Source: Phycisphaerales bacterium UBA7800 (lineage in GTDB: Bacteria > Planctomycetota > Phycisphaerae > Phycisphaerales > Phycisphaeraceae). Taken from it: a stretch of DNA of 64,000 nucleotides. The DNA lies in the NCBI GenBank assembly GCA_002480565.1, contig DLCK01000030.1:126328-190327 (forward strand). Reading direction: 5' to 3'. This document shows positions 9,516 to 17,417 of this stretch, piece by piece. The notes under the pieces were generated by a model. The model saw only the letters and a program-made list of their open reading frames with translations, did not search any database and was not told the origin of the DNA. A program made the position numbers and the translations under genes. Position 1 is the stretch's first letter. Every line of letters starts with the position of its first letter.

Positions 9516-10547
9516 TCACACACGACGACACGTTGTGCCAATTTTCAGGTACTCTGGCACGAGTACATTTTTAAATTTTGTTTGTTTATGCTTGATCATG
9601 TCAATGCACAGATCTGCTGCAATTCGCCCCATCTGATCAAACGGAATCGCGATCTGCGTCACTGTTTGATCATTTTGAGTACTGGGCAATCCCGCCAGAC
9701 TCAATACGTTCATATCTTCAGGCACCTTCATTTGCATTTGCTCAAGTATTTTAATCACACGACGTGCCATGACATTGTTATATGTCACGATGGTGTCCAC
9801 ACGATGCCGTTTGACCAATCGGCTCAAGGGCTGCTTTGATAAATTGGTATGATCAAACTCGCCAACCATCTGTACTGCCATCGTCTTGAAGCGTGACTGT
9901 AAAACTTTTTGCCTAAGCTCACCGCTATAGTGAACCGTTCGGTTAACGACATAAAGCACACGCTTTGCACCAATCAACGTCAGGAAATCACATGCTTGAT
10001 GCACTCCTTGCTCATCATCTGGCAAGACTGCATTATGCATTGGCACTTTGTACGGATTGACCATCACGATCGGTAAATTGGCATCGTCAAATGTGCCTTG
10101 TGTATTATCCTCAATCCCCATCGCAAACGTCACCGCTGCCCCGAGACCTTTATGCTTGACACGTTCACGTAGCCGAGCGACATGAAACTCATCGTTTGCG
10201 TAAATCATTTGTTGCGACACATCAAACCGTTCGAGCTGTCGGCTTAACTGTTCCATGAAAATTGATTCCATCCCATCAACACTTGATTGAAATGGATGAA
10301 TAATCACACCAACAGGTAAGCTTGAGACAACATCGACAACCCCACGACGTGCCACTTGTAACTGGGGCTTTCGCTGTCTTGGTTGATAACCTAATTTTTG
10401 AGCACTTTCGCGAACGCGCAGAGCCAGTTCTTCGGAATAACGAACACTGCTTTGCTGACCATTGAGTATGGTCGACGCAGCAGCCAGTGAACAACCAGCC
10501 AATTTCGTTATATCTTTAAGCGTCGGCTTTTTTTTCTGCGTGATCAT
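9516..10547 (-). CDS. LacI-family transcriptional regulator
   Basis: DNA-binding sugar-responsive regulator. Residues 8-60 form the LacI helix-turn-helix and hinge (TLKDITKLAGCSLAAASTIL, then YSEELALRVRESAQKLGYQP), followed by a periplasmic-binding-protein-like effector domain of about 270 residues ending with the usual region IPFDQMGRIAADLCIDMI. It is the first gene of the minus-strand degradation module and is expected to respond to a breakdown sugar of that module's substrate. No ribosome site precedes the ATG; instead TTGATG-N16-TAAGAT ends six bases before it, implying a leaderless message. A paired TTTATCAAAA site lies farther upstream. The helix-turn-helix is somewhat unusual in having C-S-L-A-A-A-S where S/T-x-x-T-V-S is common. 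Confidence 0.93.
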   Translation of the reverse strand: MITQKKKPTLKDITKLAGCSLAAASTILNGQQSSVRYSEELALRVRESAQKLGYQPRQRKPQLQVARRGVVDVVSSLPVGVIIHPFQSSVDGMESIFMEQLSRQLERFDVSQQMIYANDEFHVARLRERVKHKGLGAAVTFAMGIEDNTQGTFDDANLPIVMVNPYKVPMHNAVLPDDEQGVHQACDFLTLIGAKRVLYVVNRTVHYSGELRQKVLQSRFKTMAVQMVGEFDHTNLSKQPLSRLVKRHRVDTIVTYNNVMARRVIKILEQMQMKVPEDMNVLSLAGLPSTQNDQTVTQIAIPFDQMGRIAADLCIDMIKHKQTKFKNVLVPEYLKIGTTCRRV

Positions 10548-10581
10548 TAATTTATCTTATCGCAGCCAACCGCATCATCAA
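10548..10581 (-). promoter_or_regulatory. sigma70-type promoter of the LacI-family gene, probably leaderless
   Basis: Reading the minus strand: -35 TTGATG (10576-10581), 16-bp spacer, -10 TAAGAT (10554-10559), then AAATTA and the ATG. Transcription should start at or next to the start codon. Confidence 0.55.
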
Positions 10582-10600
10582 TGCTGGAAAATTGACCATT

Positions 10601-10620
10601 TTTGATAAATTTTGATAAAA
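10601..10620. promoter_or_regulatory. paired 10-bp direct repeat, candidate operator
   Basis: Two adjacent copies of TTTGATAAA(T/A) (10601-10610 and 10611-10620) lie 20-39 bp upstream of the LacI-gene -35. A near-identical pair with an 11-bp period lies before the SGNH hydrolase gene at 1486-1504. The position upstream of -35 would fit an activator or an upstream repression site; the binder is inferred, not shown. Confidence 0.4.
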
Positions 10621-10730
10621 CTTTCAAATGATGCATTTCAAGATGTATTTAACCCTACCACCACACCGTAAAATGACCACGCACTATTCGAAAAAAACAA
10701 CGACCGTAATTTTCTGTCAGTCGCTGGCCC

Positions 10731-10754
10731 AAAAAAAAGACGGACTATACCGTC
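10731..10754 (-). terminator. intrinsic terminator after the GH71-like gene
   Basis: On the minus strand GACGG-TATAGT-CCGTC is followed at once by eight T. The stem is only 5 bp but GC-rich, and it lies 160-180 bases past the stop of the GH71-like gene. The rest of the gap 10621-10914 holds nothing else that could be recognised. Confidence 0.6.
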
Positions 10755-10914
10755 GACATGAATGTTTATATTAAACGGCCCCAAACAATGTGGATGGCCA
10801 TCCTTGTATTTCGTCTATTGCTTACGCGCACGATGCCATACCAGGTTCTATCCAAAGGGCTTACATTTTGATAATCGGATTCGATGGCAACTGTGCTCAA
10901 ATTACAGATGACAA

Positions 10915-13410
10915 CTATCTGCCCATGGGCATTAACATCATGCGGGTATAACGTTGTTTAATCTCCTCAGCCGACCATGCTCCAGCAATCACATGCATCC
11001 GAAGCAGGTGTCCGGCGAAGCCGCCTTCGACTTGAATGTCATCGACCTCTTTGCTGGCGCCATCAACAATGTTCCCGCCAATGGTGCATCGCTCGCTACT
11101 GCGCGTCCCGACACAAGGACGTTGACTTTGTAACTGACCATTGAGATACATCGACAGCTTTGTACCATCATAAGTCACCACCACGTTGTAGAAATTTCCT
11201 GCCTGGAGCTTGCTCTGCGAGATTACTTTCACATGCGGATTGGGATGCGCTCGTTTCTCAGGTAACCGCCGCGCTTCAAGCAATCCATCAGGTCGAATCA
11301 CCAAGCTCAACTGCGCCCCACGCTGATAACAAATCACGCTGGTTCGATCCACCGACGACGGGCTGAACACCACATCCACGCTCATCGGCCCGTTGGGGGC
11401 ATAGTCCAAGGGGGCAGAGAGAATCTGCTTGCCATTGAGCTTGAGCATTGCAAGGTTGTTACTCAACCGGTCAAAACTCAGTTCACCTTCACCGCGTAAC
11501 TGCGTTGAAACTTCATGGCCGGAAAGATCAGGAAAACCTACGACGTTTTTGCTTTGCGGGACAAACGACCAAAGCACGCTCGTCTGATCATAATCGGTTG
11601 AGGGCACCGACCAAACCGTTGGCGAATACGCCCACTTACCATCGGCAAACTGCACGACCGCGGCATAGTAGTCTTCACCATCGCGCGTCTTGGGCTTACG
11701 CCAATCACAGTAACCGGACGTGGTATTTTCTTGACGCTTACGCAAAACAATCGGGCGATCCCCCTGCCCCGGACTCACGGAGTATGCCCCGTCATAATCC
11801 AACGGTGCCATGAATCGCAGGATGTGTCCATTGCGCATTGCTGAGACCTGCGCCTTGTCTGCATGATCCGCGGCAACCGTGTAATCAATCACACGGACAC
11901 CTTCGTGCAAGGCAGGATTACCATCAGCACCATCCACACCGTTGACCAGTATTCGCAGTGACCGCGAGTTGTCGGCCAACTGATGCAGTGGCACGTTGTA
12001 GTAAAGTTGATCGGTGTAACTCACCCCATGCACCACCGCGATATCCGGCAGGTTGGCATAATCAATTTGCTTACCGTCAGAAAGCTCAAGCATCGCTCGC
12101 ACTCGGATCACGCGCGAATGACTACGATCTGCGCCCTGCTCAAATGTCCAGTTCCATGGTGACATCACAGACAAATCCAATGCCTCACTGGACTGCTTTG
12201 CTAAAACCTTGTTGTCGCCGCCAAGCAGTGTCACGGTCAACTTTGCCTTGCCCGACACATTGCTTGCAGGCAATGGCAAGAACTCAACGATCACCGGTTC
12301 GTGACTGCTAAGCGTTTTGCGATAAGACAGAACCGACTGCGGTTTACCATCCTCCGATGCGGGGATGGGCTTGTTGTGATAACGCGCCAGGTATCGCTGA
12401 CTGATCTGCATGCGACTGGTCAATTGACTGTAGGTACAACTCAAAGAGGTCGCTTCGTGATAGTCGTTCCACGTACTCCATTGCAGGAAGTCGGGTTTTT
12501 GAATCAACGTTTTTTCCCAGACACTGCGGAGAAATTCGGTATGCCTTGGCGAGATGAAGTTGCGATTATTAGCTCGATCACTGAGGTATCCAGGCCAAAT
12601 CGTGCCACCGACATATTGGCCGGCTTTGTCGTTGGGATAGGCTTTTCGCAGTGACGTAATCATGTTCGTCGCTGCTTCAAGTCCAGATGCCCCGAAGTTG
12701 TAACTGCCATCAAATAACTCACCGAGTCCGGTTTTTTTAGACGGGTCAAATCGACCATACAACGCCGGCATGAGTCCGCCATGTTCATAGATCATAAACG
12801 GATTGAAGCCTGCTGCATGGATTTTGTCGATGACGATTTTCCAATCCTCTGCCTTGCGGGCGTCCCCTGAATAAAACAACATGACCGGGCGACCGTTGAT
12901 TTTCAAATGTCTTGGATGGTCGCCGACTTCTTTGAGGTATTGGATTAAACCGTCAGCGAGAAATTGTGGATCGCGCCCGGACTTGCCACCTTTGGTTTCA
13001 AAGAAAGTTGCGATGGTAAAATTCTGCGGCAGTTCAAAATAGTCCACAGCATTGAGCATCGCACGGGTCGTTCCAATCTGTCGCTTGATATGGGACTCAT
13101 CAAAAAACAGGAAGTCCGCGAGCATGCAATCCCACCCGTGATCCGAGAGGAGTTTGAGTTCATTGCCATAGGCAACCATGCCTCGTTTGGATTGAGGAGG
13201 GACGCTGCCATCCCGATCCAACAGACTCATCACAGGAAAGTCCGTCGGATGCGAAATGCCCGATGAGTTGTAACTGGTGGGCAACCACCCCATGTAGGAG
13301 ACCATCGTGGTCTTGGGAAACTTGGTGTCGGGCTGTGCGTTTATATTTGTGATCGCGGCAGCAAAACCGATCAGAATACATAGACAGATTGAAAGTCGAT
13401 TGAAAAACAT
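10915..13410 (-). CDS. secreted GH71-like glycosyl hydrolase with C-terminal LamG/concanavalin-like domain
   Basis: Predicted exported enzyme resembling the GH71 group (founding activity endo-1,3-alpha-glucanase), a family also common as uncharacterised paralogues in planctomycetes. Residues 1-25 are a signal peptide ending INAQ. The first 370 residues form the barrel-like catalytic part, with SYMGWLP, DCMLADFLFFDES, RPVMLFYSGDA, MIYEHGG and FLQWSTWNDYHEATS, the last matching the family's typical late W-N-D-x-x-E motif. The middle is beta-rich and unassigned. The last 210 residues (from about GELSFDRL) look like a LamG-type jelly roll, with FYNVVVTYDG.KLSMYLNGQL. AAAGG lies six bases before the ATG. 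It is the last gene of the GntR-headed module, 159 bp after the pseudopilin gene. Activity on alpha-glucan is not established by the sequence. Confidence 0.75.
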   Translation of the reverse strand: MFFNRLSICLCILIGFAAAITNINAQPDTKFPKTTMVSYMGWLPTSYNSSGISHPTDFPVMSLLDRDGSVPPQSKRGMVAYGNELKLLSDHGWDCMLADFLFFDESHIKRQIGTTRAMLNAVDYFELPQNFTIATFFETKGGKSGRDPQFLADGLIQYLKEVGDHPRHLKINGRPVMLFYSGDARKAEDWKIVIDKIHAAGFNPFMIYEHGGLMPALYGRFDPSKKTGLGELFDGSYNFGASGLEAATNMITSLRKAYPNDKAGQYVGGTIWPGYLSDRANNRNFISPRHTEFLRSVWEKTLIQKPDFLQWSTWNDYHEATSLSCTYSQLTSRMQISQRYLARYHNKPIPASEDGKPQSVLSYRKTLSSHEPVIVEFLPLPASNVSGKAKLTVTLLGGDNKVLAKQSSEALDLSVMSPWNWTFEQGADRSHSRVIRVRAMLELSDGKQIDYANLPDIAVVHGVSYTDQLYYNVPLHQLADNSRSLRILVNGVDGADGNPALHEGVRVIDYTVAADHADKAQVSAMRNGHILRFMAPLDYDGAYSVSPGQGDRPIVLRKRQENTTSGYCDWRKPKTRDGEDYYAAVVQFADGKWAYSPTVWSVPSTDYDQTSVLWSFVPQSKNVVGFPDLSGHEVSTQLRGEGELSFDRLSNNLAMLKLNGKQILSAPLDYAPNGPMSVDVVFSPSSVDRTSVICYQRGAQLSLVIRPDGLLEARRLPEKRAHPNPHVKVISQSKLQAGNFYNVVVTYDGTKLSMYLNGQLQSQRPCVGTRSSERCTIGGNIVDGASKEVDDIQVEGGFAGHLLRMHVIAGAWSAEEIKQRYTRMMLMPMGR

Positions 13411-13569
13411 TTTGAACCTTTAGTAACAACGTATTTTGAATTTGAGCAAGAGAGACTTGACCATTTTCGCAAGAGCATAAAACTGCGAATGCTCGAAGCA
13501 TAAACAGCAAGGTATGGACTCCTGCCTGCGCGAAAGTGACGCATGTAATGTTTAATATTTTTGAACGCT

Positions 13570-14226
13570 TTAAAACTTATCCCAGATCGCTCCGGTATTT
13601 GAGAGTTTATTTTTCTCTGCTGCGGCATGTCCATCGACGTAGACGATATTGGTCGCCCCTAGATGTCGATAATCCTGATTAGCGATGCCCGTTGAACCTG
13701 TGAGTGTGTATGCATCGCCGGTGCAATAGCCTTTGGCATTGAGATCATTTGTTGAATCGTTATACACGTCCACCATGAACAATGTCTTACCGTGAAAGCG
13801 GATATCACCGAGTCGTTTGGACTTCTTGCCAAAGAGGTTGAATCGGCTGATGTTGTAACTCATGCCGTAGTTGCCTTGCTTAAAAAAGAATCGTTCGTCG
13901 GTGGCCGTGCAGTCAAGATTTTCATAGCCATCAATGTAGGCTTCAAGCCATGGACGCGGACCACTGGTAACACCGGATGGTTCAACAAACCAAATCGGTG
14001 CATCAATGCCGGGCGTATACTCGTTGAAATCATTTGCATACATTGGCAAGCCCAACCCCAACTGCTTAAGCGATGTCAGACATTGCACTGCTCGGGCGCT
14101 TTGTCTTGCCGAAGCCAATGCCGGCAGGAGTATCGAGATCAACAAAGAGATGATCGAGATCACCACCAGCAATTCGATGAGTGTAAAAGCATGGGGCTGA
14201 TGTGAATGTGTATTTGAGCGAATCAT
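13570..14226 (-). CDS. pseudopilin-like protein with H-X9-DG motif
   Basis: Second pseudopilin of the window. Leader ends at A/FTLIELLVVISIISLL with the conserved Glu at +5, then ILLPALASARQSARAVQCL and an H-X9-DG motif near the C-terminus (HLGATNIVYVDG). The start ATG at 14226 has GGAG six bases upstream; the in-frame TTG at 14238 would place that ribosome site inside the gene. It lies between the small secreted protein and the GH71-like enzyme, the same setting as the other two pseudopilins. It is shorter than the pseudopilin of module 1 but shows no sign of truncation. Confidence 0.87.
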   Translation of the reverse strand: MIRSNTHSHQPHAFTLIELLVVISIISLLISILLPALASARQSARAVQCLTSLKQLGLGLPMYANDFNEYTPGIDAPIWFVEPSGVTSGPRPWLEAYIDGYENLDCTATDERFFFKQGNYGMSYNISRFNLFGKKSKRLGDIRFHGKTLFMVDVYNDSTNDLNAKGYCTGDAYTLTGSTGIANQDYRHLGATNIVYVDGHAAAEKNKLSNTGAIWDKF

Positions 14227-14253
14227 GTTGTGCTCCAATTGATGATTGTCGTC

Positions 14254-14934
14254 TTACGGTTGAATCAATATGCGATCAATGGACCAGAAGGCCTGGCGAC
14301 CATACACATTGGCAGCAAGAATATGCATGATGTGATCACCCTTGATTGAAGGTGCTTTTTCGAGTTTGCCCTGCGATGCATTGGCATGTCCGGCAGGCTT
14401 CATGGCTGTGAGTTTTTGCGGATCGTCTGTTGCGATGACCGTCCAATTATTGCCATCAATAACAAAGCCGATGTAGGTGTCCGGGGCAAAGAGTCGGTCA
14501 CGATCGTAGGGATAGGAGTCCCAGACTTTCTTGCCATGGATGAAGAATCGCAGCACGTCTTTGCTCACTGAGCGGTTGACACTTAGTTGGGCGACATCAT
14601 CTCCGAGTCTGAATTTATAGGCATTAAAGAGATTTTTCTTCTTGGCAGTACCGTGGTCATAGGATCCGACTTTGACGAGCATGACGATGCGTTGGCCGGT
14701 AATGGTGATGGGCTTAAGCGATTTAATACTCACACCGGGGCGAAATCGCATGTCATAATCATGGGTGATTAACAGCTTCCCGTCGGAGACATGAGCGTTG
14801 GCATCAAGAGGCCGGGTCACCTCCCATCGCAGTGCTAAGTCCGCAGGTGATTCAAACTCTTCAACCAAGCCTTGTGCCTGTGTGATTGCAGTGAACAACA
14901 AGCACATGACAAGTGATGCAGCGAAACGTTGCAT
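14254..14934 (-). CDS. secreted beta-rich protein of unknown function (concanavalin-like?)
   Basis: Exported protein of 226 residues. The start at 14934 is preferred to 14964 because AAGGA lies eight bases upstream and MQRFAASLVMCLLFTAITQA is then a clean signal peptide. The body is one domain of alternating strands: LVEEFESPADLALRWEV, DGKLLITHDYDMRFRP, ITITGQRIVMLVKVG, GFVIDGNNWTVIATDD and FWSIDRILIQP. The pattern of a short polysaccharide-associated jelly roll (DUF1961-like) is the best guess, with no catalytic residues that I can name. It lies between the GntR-type regulator and a pseudopilin gene and probably acts on or binds the same substrate as the GH71-like enzyme. Confidence 0.55.
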   Translation of the reverse strand: MQRFAASLVMCLLFTAITQAQGLVEEFESPADLALRWEVTRPLDANAHVSDGKLLITHDYDMRFRPGVSIKSLKPITITGQRIVMLVKVGSYDHGTAKKKNLFNAYKFRLGDDVAQLSVNRSVSKDVLRFFIHGKKVWDSYPYDRDRLFAPDTYIGFVIDGNNWTVIATDDPQKLTAMKPAGHANASQGKLEKAPSIKGDHIMHILAANVYGRQAFWSIDRILIQP

Positions 14935-14980
14935 GCGTCTATTCCTTTTCGATGTCAAAAACAAAAATGAGTTACGTGTT

Positions 14981-16081
14981 CTATGTCGTACTGCCCTGAC
15001 GGATGGCAGCTTTGATCATCAGTCGATCCGCATCACGTTCGCCAAGCATCAAGCGATACAGCAAACCAAACGCGCCACGACAGATTCGTTTTAAATCGTA
15101 TTGGCAACAAGTAAAGTCCAAGGGGAAATCACGCTCCACGCCAAGAGTGGCATGGGTGATGAGTTTGAGTTGACCGGGCGTATCAATTTGCAGATCAAGT
15201 ACTGCTTTGCCAACCCCCATGGCGGTATTGTCATCGGAAATGATGACCGCATCAGGTTTGTTGTTTGTCTGCCAGAGTTCGCACATCGCCTGGTATCCAA
15301 GCTGTGGTGTCTGACAGCCGGACTTGATCAACGCAGGATCAAGTGTTGGCCCCAACTTCGCGAGTTGATTGAGCAGATCATGCTCATAGGAACTGCGTCC
15401 GAGGTAGTCGGTACTGAATTGATTGTCGATGAGTTGATTGTTGAAGATGATGCCGATCCGTTGGGCACCTTTGGCAAGCAGATGTCGGTATGCGGTGATG
15501 ATCAAACCGTTCATGTCCATGATGACAGGATGATGCCCCTGCGTCTTGTAAGTCGTCAAGGTGACCGCGGGGATATGTTTGTCCTGGAGTTGTTCTTCGA
15601 ACGTTTCAAGCCCCGCCATTGCCAGGATGCCTGCAGTCTGATTCCAGATGGTGGACTGCGGTTCAAGGCTGGCAATGAATTTGTCGCCCGGATCACCATG
15701 GCCCAGAATATGTGTCGGACGCATGCTGTGACTTTTGACTTCACAAGTGAGTGCTTCGAGGAGCTTGTGATAAAAGCCCGCCAACACCGGGTTGGCAAAG
15801 TGACGGGTATCGAAGACGACGATGATCTGGCCACGCGACACATCGGGATGAATGTATGTTCCTCGGGATGTCTGACGATCCAGAAGCATCTCCGACTCGA
15901 GCCCGGCCATGGCCTTGTTGACGGTGAGTAAACTCACGCCGAACTGGTCAGCCAACTGCCGTTCAGGTGGCAGCCGGTCTCCGGGTACGAGAGTGCCCTT
16001 GCGGATCTGTGTTCGGAAGTGATCCTGAATCACGGTGATCTTCGAGGGCGTGTCAATGGGTCTTGTAGCAATTCGTGTCAT
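14981..16081 (-). CDS. GntR-family regulator with LacI-type effector domain
   Basis: Sugar-responsive transcription factor. Residues 15-80 are a GntR winged helix (HFRTQIRKGTLVPGDRLPPE then RQLADQFGVSLLTVNKAMAG and DRQTSRGTYI). From about residue 85 a periplasmic-binding-protein-like domain follows, with GIIFNN, PDAVIISDDNTAMGV and a typical end. This architecture is the AraR type known from carbohydrate regulators. The start ATG at 16081 is downstream of a strong promoter and a double operator; the alternative TTG at 16102 would lie inside the operator. It heads the second degradation module. The gene is probably autoregulated (see the site upstream). Confidence 0.88.
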   Translation of the reverse strand: MTRIATRPIDTPSKITVIQDHFRTQIRKGTLVPGDRLPPERQLADQFGVSLLTVNKAMAGLESEMLLDRQTSRGTYIHPDVSRGQIIVVFDTRHFANPVLAGFYHKLLEALTCEVKSHSMRPTHILGHGDPGDKFIASLEPQSTIWNQTAGILAMAGLETFEEQLQDKHIPAVTLTTYKTQGHHPVIMDMNGLIITAYRHLLAKGAQRIGIIFNNQLIDNQFSTDYLGRSSYEHDLLNQLAKLGPTLDPALIKSGCQTPQLGYQAMCELWQTNNKPDAVIISDDNTAMGVGKAVLDLQIDTPGQLKLITHATLGVERDFPLDFTCCQYDLKRICRGAFGLLYRLMLGERDADRLMIKAAIRQGSTT

Positions 16082-16089
16082 GGTAAAAC

Positions 16090-16144
16090 TTGATTTAATC
16101 AATATGATTTAATCAAATATTAGACGCGATATGGAGTAAGTCAA
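16090..16144 (-). promoter_or_regulatory. promoter with tandem palindromic operators before the GntR-type gene
   Basis: On the minus strand: -35 TTGACT (16139-16144), 16-bp spacer, -10 TAATAT (16117-16122). Immediately after the -10 come two copies of TTGATTAAATCA-type sites, seen on the plus strand as TGATTTAATCAA at 16091-16102 and 16105-16116, start to start 14 bp. Each is a near-perfect palindrome centred on one base. The operators cover the expected transcription start, a classic layout for autorepression. Confidence 0.75.
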
Positions 16145-16295
16145 GACTGCCGGAGCAGATTTTGTAAAAGAGGTCTATATCCGGGTAAAAAACATTCCGA
16201 TTAGGTTCAATTGCTCAACAAGCAATCCACTGGAGATGTTGTTAGATTTGGGCACTCCGGCAGAGCCGTTTTGTACTGACAGGCGTTGCAAAATT

Positions 16296-16898
16296 TCAAC
16301 CCAGCAGATAGAGCATGGCAAAGAGGATGACCCAGACCACCCCCAGAAAATGCCAATACATCGCCAGCAGCCGGACGGGTAAATGGGCTTGCGCGTTGTA
16401 TCGATTGCTTAGCGTATTTTTATTGATGACCGCCAGAGGGATCAGTCCGCCCAGTACATGCAGGGCATGCAAGAGGATCACCATGAACACCATGCCGTAC
16501 ATGGCAACGCCACTGTCGAGTAATCGCTGGTGCGTTTTGAGCAGCATGGCCATACCCGGAACCTGGGTGAGTACAAACATCGCCGCGAGCATGTCCGTCC
16601 AAACCAGTTGCTGTTTGAAGCTTTTGATATTGTCTCGCTGAAGCATGCCACAGGCGCGTTCAATCGTCAGCGAACTGAGTATGATCGCCAAAGTGGATAT
16701 CCACAAAACGGATGGCAGTTGAAGACTTCCCAGTGCAACGTTGTGACTCACGCGTAATCGGATGATCAAATAACCGACGACACATGCGATAAAGAGCACG
16801 GACAATGCAGCAAGAAACAGCCACATGCCAAAGCGTCCGGTGCGTGCCTGCTTCTGTTGTTCGGTGAGTTGGCTGGTTTGATCCGCGGTAAGTTCCAT
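16296..16898 (-). CDS. heme-copper oxidase subunit III family protein (second copy)
   Basis: Integral membrane subunit of the caa3-type oxidase, 200 residues with five predicted membrane spans, the usual size for a bacterial subunit III. Landmarks: RTGRFGMWLFLAALSVLFIA in the first span, LLHALHVLGGLIPLAVI, and the C-terminal RLLAMYWHFLGVVWVILFAM, in which YWHF..V.W is the family signature. It is the last gene of the respiratory block, 33 bp after the subunit IV gene. The cluster also contains a 369-residue subunit III; which of the two is in the complex, or whether both are, cannot be told. The 190-bp gap to the GntR promoter (16103-16295) shows only a weak 9-bp inverted repeat. Confidence 0.88.
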   Translation of the reverse strand: MELTADQTSQLTEQQKQARTGRFGMWLFLAALSVLFIACVVGYLIIRLRVSHNVALGSLQLPSVLWISTLAIILSSLTIERACGMLQRDNIKSFKQQLVWTDMLAAMFVLTQVPGMAMLLKTHQRLLDSGVAMYGMVFMVILLHALHVLGGLIPLAVINKNTLSNRYNAQAHLPVRLLAMYWHFLGVVWVILFAMLYLLG

Positions 16899-16931
16899 GG
16901 TGACGCGCTCCCATGTCGCGCATGAGTCAGA

Positions 16932-17300
16932 TCACTGAGCGGTCTGCGTGGAGACGGGGGCGGCATCTTCCACATCAACATGATACGCTCGACTATCCAT
17001 CAGGATAATACCAATCATGACAGATACAAAGAAAATTGATGCAATGAGGATCTGCCCGAAGAATTGATTTTCGTATTTAAGGTGCATGTAAAATGCAGCC
17101 ACCAGCGACACCTTGATCGCCGCGACAAACAGTGCAATCCACACATTAAACGGGCCAAGGTCAACCCATGTCACCGCAATGGTCAAAAACGTGAAGAACA
17201 ACAGAATCACATAAATCCCGATTAACAACGGGATCGAACTGACATGTTCGTGATGTTCATCGTCGTGATGTTGAGCAGTTGGGTCAGCAGTTTGGTTCAT
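16932..17300 (-). CDS. cytochrome c oxidase subunit IV (bacterial type)
   Basis: Small membrane subunit of the oxidase, 122 residues, with a His-rich N-terminus (QHHDDEHHEH) and three spans: LIGIYVILLFFTFLTIAVTW, FNVWIALFVAAIKVSLVAAF with the family's YMHLKYE motif after it, and ILIASIFFVSVMIGIIL. Size and layout match prokaryotic subunit IV (CtaF/CyoD-like). It lies between the two subunit III genes. Confidence 0.9.
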   Translation of the reverse strand: MNQTADPTAQHHDDEHHEHVSSIPLLIGIYVILLFFTFLTIAVTWVDLGPFNVWIALFVAAIKVSLVAAFYMHLKYENQFFGQILIASIFFVSVMIGIILMDSRAYHVDVEDAAPVSTQTAQ

Positions 17301-17311
17301 GGCTTTTCTCA

Positions 17312-17340
17312 GGGACTAGGGACTAGCGACTTGGGACTAG
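17312..17340. repeat. heptad tandem repeat, four units
   Basis: GGGACTA, GGGACTA, GCGACTT, GGGACTA in direct succession with exact 7-bp period, between the subunit IV and subunit III genes. Related arrays stand at 21336-21425 and 24351-24473 in the same cluster. The trailing bases TGCAAGGCATTGAT resemble the spacer that follows the other left-hand arrays. Confidence 0.85.
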
Positions 17341-17417
17341 TGCAAGGCATTGATTGAGTTGGACGACCAACGATATTTATGTCTAGCCACGAGTGGCAAA
17401 TCGCTGGCCCCTACCCA

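Noticed and set aside
14254..14934. The secreted beta-rich protein as a confident DUF1961 member
   Set aside because: The resemblance is only in strand pattern; left as unknown.
16147..16254. CTGCCGGAG / CTCCGGCAG inverted repeat as a terminator or regulatory element
   Set aside because: Only 9 bp and 90 bp apart, with no T-tract.
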